Below are positions 57,650 through 64,000 of a stretch of DNA of 64,000 nucleotides, one piece after another. A program made the translations under genes and the position numbers. This DNA is from SR1 bacterium human oral taxon HOT-345 (GTDB taxonomy: Bacteria; Patescibacteriota; Gracilibacteria; Absconditabacterales; Absconditicoccaceae), in assembly GCA_003260355.1 (NCBI GenBank), contig MPSQ01000001.1, forward strand, positions 496,001-560,000, in the 5' to 3' direction. The notes under the pieces were generated by a model. The model was not told the origin of the DNA. It ran no database searches and saw only the letters and a program-made list of their open reading frames with translations. Position 1 is the first letter of the stretch; every line of letters begins with the position of its first letter.

Positions 57650-57745
57650 GGGGAAATATAGGAAAAAGATAAAAGATATTGTGAACTATAGTAAAACTTT
57701 TAAAAAAAACAAGAGTAAATTTCCCCTTGCTTTTGGTCTGCAAAA

Positions 57746-57777
57746 GAGAAGAAAAAGAGCAAACTTTCGTCTGCTCT
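57746..57777 (-). terminator. Terminator after ftsH
   Basis: Minus-strand AGAGCAGAC-GAAA-GTTTGCTCT hairpin followed by TTTTTCTTCTC, just beyond the ftsH stop. Confidence 0.8.
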
Positions 57778-57793
57778 CTACCTCGATAAATTT

Positions 57794-59707
57794 TTAGTCT
57801 TTTATTTCAGGGTTTGTACCTTTCATCATTTCTGTAAACTCTTCACTCGAAAGATATTCTTTCTCTAAAAGGATTCCCGCCATTTGATGGATTAAAACGT
57901 CGTGTTCCTTCAGAATTTTTTTTGCTTTTTTGTAAGCATTGGCAAGATAAGTTTTTATCTTTTCATCTATAAGCTGTGCGGTTTGTTCACTATAAGGATT
58001 GATAAAAGGCTGGTCTTCTCCTTCTTTGAGATAGTTTATAGGTCCAAAATCCTCGTCCATACCGTATTTGAGAATCATATTCTTGATAATATCAGTCGCT
58101 CTCTCAAAATCATTAGATGCACCAGTAGTGATCTCATCTTTTCCAAAGAAGAGCTCCTCCGCTGCCCTTCCTCCGAGCAGAGTTACCACTTCATCAAGGA
58201 ATTTCGCCTTGGAATAGAGGTTTTTATCCTCTTCTGGAGTCGTCCAGGTCACTCCTAAAGCATGCCCTCTACGAACAATCGAGATTTTTTCAATCGGATC
58301 TGCGTTTTCCAAGAGATGTCCTGTCACTGCATGTCCAAGCTCGTGGTAAGCAACCAGCTTTTTCTCTTTTTCTTTCATAGATTTTACTTTTTTCTCAGGT
58401 CCCATAATGACTTTCTCGAGTGCGTATTCAAAATCTTTCGCTTCTAGCACTTCTCTATTGGACTTTGCAACCTGTAAAGCCGCCTCATTCACGACATTTT
58501 CAATATCTGCACCGACTAAACCGCTCGTTCTCTTCGCAAGCGATTCAAGATTAAGCTTCTTATCTACTTTCTTTGATTTCAAATAGTATTCAAAAATCTG
58601 AATTCTTTCTTCTAATGTTGGCACGGAAACAAAGACTTTTCTATCAAACCTTCCTGCTCTGAGTAAGGCAGGATCCAAGGTATCAGGCCTATTTGTAGCT
58701 GCAATAACAATAATATTTGTATTTTTATCAAAACCATCCATCTCGGTGAGAATTTGGTTGAGGGTTTGTTCCTGCTCCTGATGTCCTCCGGTATAGCCAC
58801 TTCCTCTCTTTTTCCCGATTGCATCAATTTCATCAATAAAAATAATCGCTTTTCCAGCAGCTTTGGCCTGTTCAAAGAGTTTTCTCACCTTGGCAGCCCC
58901 CATACCTACTAACATCTCCATAAATTCAGACCCAGAAGCCGAGAAAAAAGCGACTCCAGCCTCCCCTGCTACCGCTCTGGCAAGCAAGGTCTTTCCTGAT
59001 CCTGGAGCTCCATAGAGCAATACTCCCTTTGGTGGTCTGGCACCGATTTTTTGGTATTTTTCAGGCTCTTTGAGATAATCTACGATTTCAATCAGTTCGT
59101 TTTTCACCTCGTCCATCCCTGCAATGTCAGTAAATCTGGTTTTAGATTCAGATTTTTTGCTTTCTTTACCTACTTTAATTCATAAGACGCTTCCTGGACC
59201 GCCCTTTGGCATAATAAACCTCATTCCAAGCACGAGGATAAGAAGGAAAAAAATCAGATAGCCTACCTGTTCAAGCAATTTATTCCAAAGGGAAGGCTCC
59301 TCATGCACGATAGCAACCTCAATATCTCCAGTCAAAGCTACTCCAAGATCAATAAGATTGAGCGAAGCTGACTTTTCTGTTTGATAAGCCCTATAGACTT
59401 CTGTTTCATACTCTCTACCAAAGAGCTGGCTTTCTTTTGCTTTTTTGAGAAGAGAAAACCCTTTTAGATCCTTGTCATTTGTCAGGGAAATTTTTTGATA
59501 AGCACCGTCATGATAGTTTGCAAGCCACTGGTTGAGTGAGACTTTTTCTGTATCTTCTATAACCTGAATAACTCCAGTATCCACACCAAATGCAGGTATC
59601 AGACTATTATTTTGGACTAGCCTCAGCCCAATAGACACTAGAATTATGAAAAGAATCCCATAAATTCGCCACTTATAGCCTATAATTGATTTTTTTTCTT
59701 TTACCAT
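57794..59707 (-). CDS. ftsH: ATP-dependent zinc metalloprotease FtsH
   Basis: 637 residues. Membrane-anchored AAA+ protease that degrades misfolded and short-lived membrane proteins. TM1 at about residues 12-30, a periplasmic-side domain, TM2 at about 145-165 (LIFFLLILVLGMRFIM), then FTDIAGMDEVKNEL, Walker A GAPGSGKT, Walker B IIFIDEIDAIG, the pore region FMEMLVGMGAAK and the second region of homology ATNRPDTLDPALLRAGRFDR. The zinc site HELGH is at 455-459, with a distal Asp in the TTGASNDFERAT segment. Only one TGA is used (GSVLGIKVG, 59180-59182); the other glycines are GGN. Confidence 0.97.
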
Positions 59708-59828
59708 ATCTTAAGTATGCGTTGAATAAAAACACATCCTTATAGTAAAGTTGGAAAGGATTGCAAGAGGAACGGAGAAAATGAAAGGAAGCCATTATCA
59801 ACTTCATCCCCACCAAACGAAGAATCTC

Positions 59829-59856
59829 TTGACAATTTTGGAAATAATACTATACT
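59829..59856 (+). promoter_or_regulatory. Strong promoter-like sequence without an obvious gene
   Basis: TTGACA (59829-59834), a 16-nt spacer and TATACT (59851-59856): the best -35/-10 pair class in the window, reading into the doubtful frame at 59861-60094. Confidence 0.6.
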
Positions 59857-59860
59857 GAGT

Positions 59861-60094
59861 CAGACTTTTTATCCCTTTACCAAAGGACTGAGTATTTGGG
59901 CTACTCCTCCATTGCCACTTCATCATCGTAACAAAAGCCACGCATTAAGCGAACACTTACAAAAATTTCATACTTGAATAACAAAAAAGCAAGGGCAAAG
60001 ACTTATGAAGGAAGCAATCCCATTTATTCATTATCTCTATACTGTAGAAATGGAGAGACAGATTCAGTTTTTTAAAGTGAGCTACGCTTGATAG
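59861..60094 (+). other. Possible small ORF or gene remnant
   Basis: A frame open under UGA = Gly from the promoter to TAG at 60092-60094, about 77 codons, reading TKGLSIWATPPLPLHHRNKS then ALSEHLQKFHTGITKKQGQR. No ATG lies at its beginning (an internal ATG occurs at about 60004), so it would need CTG, TTG or leaderless initiation. No family recognised. The composition looks coding-like, and it may be a 5'-truncated relic or a short RNA. The remainder of 59708-60148 shows no other gene. Confidence 0.3.
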
Positions 60095-60148
60095 TAAGAC
60101 TTTTTTGGCTAACTTCAAAGACTTTCCCTACAAAAAAGTTTATAAAAC

Positions 60149-60177
60149 TTGACAAATTTCAAAATAATAAATACTAT
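60149..60177 (+). promoter_or_regulatory. Promoter of lipoprotein cassette 1
   Basis: TTGACA (60149-60154), a 17-nt spacer and TACTAT (60172-60177). The sequence CTTGACAAATTT is shared with the promoter of cassette 2 (61956). Confidence 0.65.
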
Positions 60178-60213
60178 TAGTTATGTTTTCTTTATTTTCT
60201 TATACAATAACTG

Positions 60214-60837
60214 ATGAACACACCTAAAAGTAACCTTGAACAGAAAAGTACAATCAATAAAATCCAGAGACTAGCTATGGCTTCAGCTCTTGTTATGGCT
60301 CTTCTTGCTGGTGCACCTGGATGTAAACAGTGAGCGAAAAATGAAAAACAAACCCCTCAGACAGAACAAACAACAGAGACTAAAGACCTTATTGCTCACG
60401 CTGCGGGGAACTCTTCTGCTAATACTAAAGATCCCTCTGCATGAATGGATGCCTCCAATCCTGCGGACATGATGAACAATTCAGCAGAAGGTGAAGAATG
60501 GTCAGAAGAAGACTTCGGAAAACTCATGGAAGTTGTTGATGTGGAAATTGAAAATGAATACTTAGAAGAAGAGAATAAGAAGCTTGATGAACAGAATAAG
60601 AAGCTTGATGAACAGAATAAGAAGCTTGATGAACAGAATAGAAAAGACCGTGCAGAAATATTAAAACGTAAACACGAAATAGAAAAATGGATCAATAGTC
60701 TTTCTGTAGAAGAACTACTTGCAGTCGATGGCATAGAAAAGGCTACTCATGCTTATATGGAAATTTGCAAAGGGTTGAACGAAACTCCAAACCCTAAAAT
60801 GGTAACCGTTCAAAGAAAACTTCTTGCGAATCGTTAG
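60214..60837 (+). CDS. Predicted lipoprotein with heptad repeats, cassette 1
   Basis: 207 residues. An N-terminal extension of about 22 polar residues, a hydrophobic stretch (MASALVMALLAGAP) and Cys in GAPGCKQG suggest a lipoprotein; the lipobox is not canonical at -2 (Pro). Residues about 112-145 are a coiled coil with KKLDEQN repeated three times. The units are exact 21-nt repeats at 60577-60639. The C-terminus is helical, with LSVEELLAVDGIEKATHAYM. Two TGA codons encode Gly (KQGAKN, SAGMDA). No family recognised. It is paired with the gene at 60867 (29 nt), and the pair is paralogous to 62027-64000. Confidence 0.7.
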
Positions 60838-60866
60838 GAAACCTTACTTTCATTCAAAAATAAATA

Positions 60867-61937
60867 ATGGCTATATTTGACGAAAAGGTCTCAGAATATA
60901 AAAAACCACTAATTAAACCCCATCAAGAAACAACATCCTCCATTTCAAAGTTTGTTGAAGAAAAGCTTGGGAAGGTTTCTCCTGCTGAGAAAAAAAGCAT
61001 TTATGATCTCATCGAAAAGAAGTTAAAGAATAAGATTTCTCCAAAAAATATTATCGTAGTTCTCCAGCAATCTGAAGCCATTGCTAAGAGGAAAAATATC
61101 CCCTTTTTAGAGGTCTTACAAAAAGTCATTAGGCAAGTTGAGCAAAATTTAGCCCAGAAAAATGATATTAAAAACTGACAAAAATTAATTTCTGTTCAAA
61201 CAAGGAATAATTTGAATAAGGGAGCTACGAGATCAAAGATTCAAGCTCAAGAATCAAAGATTCAAGCTCAAGAATCAAAAATAAAATTTCAAAACTCAAG
61301 TAAGGAAATTAAAAAGAGTTTGAAAGTTTTTGAACAAACAAAAGAAGCTTATCAAAAGCTTAATCCGAGTCTCAAGGAACATCATCCTGAAGAAGTCCAG
61401 CAGAAGCTAAAAGCCCTCTCTCCTGTCGTAAGGGCAAAGCTTAAGAAAAACAATATAGCTCCTGCTGAATATGCAAACTTCCTTCTCTCAAGAGAAAAGA
61501 TTAGATGAGATACAAAAAAACCTGAGAATGAAACATTCCTTAAAAGCTTAAAAAATATGGAAAGGTCGCTCGGAATCGAGGAGCAGACCCAGTGAGGTTA
61601 TCCCCTTTCCTATGAGCCCAAAGCTAAGGTCTTTGATCAGAATCCTGATCTCGCTGAGTTCGCAAAGAATGATCAGACTTTTTCTCGTTTAGAAAATGTA
61701 GAAATATTCCCTAAAGGAGATGAGTGGGATCAAAAGCTCATTGAGAAGTTTGGAGATCGTGGACTTAAAGAGCTTGCTGGGAAAGTTGCCTCTTTGGATG
61801 CAAAACAAAAGCAAGGAGAAGCACTCTCCATACAAGAAAAGGAAATGATAAAAATATATAATTGATTAGCTGGAATACAAAAATTAATCACTATATCAAA
61901 ATTAAATTTTTCTAATAAAGTCACAAACTTATATTAA
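60867..61937 (+). CDS. Large coiled-coil protein of cassette 1, C-terminally truncated copy
   Basis: 356 residues, no signal peptide. The N-terminal helical domain has VEEKLGKVSPAEKKSIYDLI; there follow two 7-residue repeats QAQESKI, a coiled stretch, and from residue about 185 a block shared with the next cassette (LSPVVRAKLKKNNIAPAEYA, then FLLSREKIRGDTKKPENETF, SLGIEEQTQGGYPLSYEPKA). After EKEMI (residue 328, nt 61851) the copy leaves the homology, adds 28 unrelated residues and ends in TAA, whereas the copy at 62626 continues for at least 130 more. I infer an ancestral gene broken or recombined here. Function unknown. Four TGA codons are used; those in the shared block are conserved in both copies. 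Confidence 0.75.
61231..61280 (+). repeat. 21-nt tandem repeat in cassette 1 large gene
   Basis: Two consecutive copies of a 21-nt unit encoding SKIQAQE, in frame, with the start of a third. Confidence 0.75.
61419..61851 (+). repeat. 433-nt near-identical repeat, copy A
   Basis: Matches 63157-63589 at a constant offset of 1738 nt without gaps. About ten differences are seen, all at third codon positions and synonymous. The central part from about 61470 to 61765 is identical. Confidence 0.85.
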
Positions 61938-61955
61938 TAACAAATACAAATATAC

Positions 61956-61983
61956 TTGACAAATTTAAAAATATATGTATCAT
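61956..61983 (+). promoter_or_regulatory. Promoter of lipoprotein cassette 2
   Basis: TTGACA (61956-61961), a 16-nt spacer and TATCAT (61978-61983); flanks resemble the promoter at 60149. Confidence 0.6.
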
Positions 61984-62026
61984 TTAGGTGTGTATTTTGT
62001 TTTTTATATTTTTTATAGGAATAGCA

Positions 62027-62623
62027 ATGAAGAAATCTGTAAATCATTCTGTAGAAACAAAGAATGTCAATCCATCAAACCTACAAGATAAGCTAAGGAA
62101 GCTTACAACCAAGATCGCTCTTGCAACTGCTCTCTTGGTAGGATATAACTCTTGTGGGAAAAAACAACCTACATTGGAAGACAAACAAGAAGTAAAGATG
62201 GAAGTCATGGATACAAAACAAAAGAATGAAACTGGCAAGAACGAAAGTAATGCAATGGACACAGAAGTTAAAAATGTGGCTAATGATACTAAGAATGATC
62301 AACCTGAAGAGTTTAGCGATGAATGGTATGAAGCATTTGCTCTGTCGATAGCAGTTGATGAAGAATCTCAAAGACTCGATGAAGAATCCAAACAAATAGC
62401 TGAAGATAGGAAGAAAATAGCTGAAGATAGGAAGAAAATAGCTGAAGATACTGAAAATGCTATGCTTTCTATGGAAAGGAACCGAGAGTGAGTAGACGAG
62501 GATCTTCTTGCATTTTCTAGTGATTTGCAAACATCTTTGGATGAATATTTTGCTGCCTGTAGAGAGCTAGGAAGAGAACCTAGCGCTCACTGTAAAAAGT
62601 TGATGGCGTCCCGTAAAAAATAA
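62027..62623 (+). CDS. Predicted lipoprotein with heptad repeats, cassette 2
   Basis: 198 residues from ATG 62027, with AGGAATAGC before it. A polar N-terminal extension of about 28 residues, a hydrophobic stretch IALATALLVGYNS and Cys in NSCGKKQ suggest a lipoprotein anchor. The linker is acidic. Residues about 115-145 have the exact 21-nt repeat encoding AEDRKKI (62396-62449, about two and a half units). The C-terminus (LDEYFAACRELGREPSAHCK) is helical and matches the layout of the cassette 1 lipoprotein (MEICKGLNETPNPK). TGA at 62489-62491 is Gly. Its stop codon lies 2 nt before the next ATG, so the two are translationally coupled. Confidence 0.7.
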
Positions 62624-62625
62624 AG

Positions 62626-64000
62626 ATGAATAAAGAGAAACTCAGCATACATCCTGATACATCTGGAGAGATACAAAAAAAATCACTGAATCCTAATGAG
62701 GTAAAAGGCATTATTGACGTCGTTTTTGCTAACCTTTCTCCAGAAGAGAAGTCTTCTATAGGGAATGTAATTCTTGATTCTAAGCTCAAACTTTCTCTTA
62801 ATAATATAAAGTTGATCCTTGAACAGGCAAAAAAAGGATCGGAAAAAACAAAAACCTCTCCATTAAATTTTGTGAGGAAGTTTTTGGACTTTCAAAAAAA
62901 ACAAATGAAACAAAAACTTGATATACAAAAATTCCCTACTTTATCTGCTAAAGCACAGGACAATAAAAAAGAGAACCAAGTCAAAGAAAAAGAGAACCAA
63001 GTCAAAGAAAAAGAGAACCAAGTGAAACGAAAAAAAATTAATATAAATGAGCGTCTAACCCAGCAAATAAAGCAAACAAAAGAAGCTTATCAAAAACTTA
63101 ATCCTACGCTTAGACAACATACCTCCGATGAACTTAACTCAAAAGTCTCTACTCTTTCTCCTGTCGTGAGGGCAAAACTTAAGAAAAACAATATCGCTCC
63201 TGCTGAATATGCAAACTTCCTTCTCTCAAGAGAAAAGATTAGATGAGATACAAAAAAACCTGAGAATGAAACATTCCTTAAAAGCTTAAAAAATATGGAA
63301 AGGTCGCTCGGAATCGAGGAGCAGACCCAGTGAGGTTATCCCCTTTCCTATGAGCCCAAAGCTAAGGTCTTTGATCAGAATCCTGATCTCGCTGAGTTCG
63401 CAAAGAATGATCAGACTTTTTCTCGTTTAGAAAATGTAGAAATATTCCCTAAAGGAGATGAGTGGGATCAAAAGCTCATTGAGAAGTTTGGAGATCGTGG
63501 GCTCAAGGAGCTTGCTGGGAAAGTTGCCTCTTTGGATGCAAAGCAAAAGCAAGGGGAAGCACTCTCCATACAAGAAAAGGAGATGATAACCGCATATCAG
63601 CAGCAACTTGAAGCACTCAAGGCACAGATGCAATCGAGGCTGACCAATTATCTCAAAGCTTCTATTACTCAAGCTCCGGTAGTTGCGCTGATGCGTTATC
63701 TTGGGCAAGAAAGTCTTGGAGGGAGGAAGCTCTCTGATCTCCTCTCTCATCAAGACAAACCTTTTGCTACGCTTGTCCAAGAGACGACGCTCACGGGAAA
63801 GGCTGAACCCATTCTCCAGCTCAAAGGAATGATTGAAGGGAAGCCGTTGACCTTTTATTACAATCTTGCTGATCCAACCGCTAGCTTGGAATGTGACGAC
63901 AATCTTCACTATGATCCCTTTTCTCATCAGCTTTCTTTGTGAGTTCAGGGGAAAGGGAATAGGACAAAGCTCAACCTTCAGATGCCAACGACCAAAGAGC
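62626..64000 (+). CDS. Large coiled-coil protein of cassette 2, 3'-truncated by window edge
   Basis: At least 458 residues, running off the window. The N-terminus (SLNPNEVKGIIDVVFANLSP) parallels the cassette 1 protein at low identity. Three 21-nt repeats encode KEKENQV (about 62967-63027). The conserved block LSPVVRAKLKKNNIAPAEYA starts near residue 177. Beyond the shared 433 nt it continues with YQQQLEALKAQMQSRLTNYL, LMRYLGQESLGGRKLSDLLS and a beta-rich stretch GMIEGKPLTFYYNLADPTAS. TGA codons are Gly. No domain recognised; no signal peptide. Possibly a large protein whose C-terminal part lies beyond this window. Confidence 0.75.
63157..63589 (+). repeat. 433-nt near-identical repeat, copy B
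   Basis: Partner of 61419-61851; see that entry. Here the reading frame continues past the end of the repeat. Confidence 0.85.

Noticed and set aside
60396..60734. Minus-strand frame opposite lipoprotein 1
   Set aside because: It is a shadow of the 21-nt repeats (Phe/Ser/Cys-rich antisense) with no start signal of its own.
1..64000. UGA read as tryptophan (Mycoplasma-type code) or selenocysteine
   Set aside because: TGA occupies glycine columns such as P-loops, while Trp positions use TGG; the number of TGA codons is far too high for selenocysteine and no SECIS-like elements were seen.

Overview
The window reads as a chromosomal segment of a Candidate Phyla Radiation bacterium of the Absconditabacteria (SR1) / Gracilibacteria type, in which UGA is read as glycine (translation table 25). 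The evidence is internal. Under the standard code almost every gene breaks into pieces at TGA. The pieces lie in one frame, and the TGA codons sit where glycine is invariant: the Walker A of UvrA, the MutL motif AGEVV, all three glycines of the RsmA motif I IGPGKG, the clamp-loader P-loop, the RYFGG motif of UPF0029, and HEVPQELG of the ZIP transporter. Only TAA and TAG end genes. The DNA is AT-rich, genes are tightly packed, and I see no tRNA, rRNA, CRISPR array or insertion sequence. All coordinates below use UGA = Gly, so many genes are much longer than a standard-code reading gives.

Layout. 1-2111 (minus): a peptidoglycan-binding protein fragment, rsmA and a holB-like clamp-loader gene, transcribed divergently from 2346-16945 (plus). 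The latter holds a 4354-residue surface protein, a secreted protein and a type IV secretion pilin-like protein. 16958-17722 is an orphan C-terminal half of UvrB. 17802-22621 is an ECF sigma factor, a one-TM anti-sigma-like protein, a secreted beta-propeller and an SLH-like protein. 22719-31089: metG, membrane and secreted proteins, a TPR protein, ftsX and an acyltransferase-ACP-ligase fusion. 31268-37431: RND transporter, YgjP-type metallopeptidase, a 10 x 42-nt tandem repeat, smpB and a methyltransferase. 37494-40394: a 966-residue adhesin-like protein. 40649-47404: HAD phosphatase, uvrA, UPF0029 protein and thrS. ThrS is preceded by a threonine-codon leader peptide and an attenuator. 47907-48300 carries a candidate structured non-coding RNA with its own promoter and terminator. 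48353-59707: ZIP transporter, DUF2233 protein, recX, small membrane proteins, mutL, murB, a 5'-nucleotidase, a mucin-binding-like secreted protein and ftsH. 60149-64000: two tandem copies of a promoter + lipoprotein + large coiled-coil protein cassette, the second running off the window.

How it fits together. The gene set suits a small host-associated cell: large cell-surface proteins for contact, fatty-acid activation rather than visible fatty-acid synthesis, nucleotide salvage, and basic repair and translation functions. Putative promoters mostly share a TTGNNN -35, a 16-17 bp spacer and a TATACT-like -10, which helps to place starts. The most unusual items are the giant surface gene, the thrS attenuator, the orphan structured RNA, the duplicated lipoprotein cassette with 21-nt heptad repeats, the adhesin with Cys-rich modules, and a strongly over-represented TCAGATTTTT motif.
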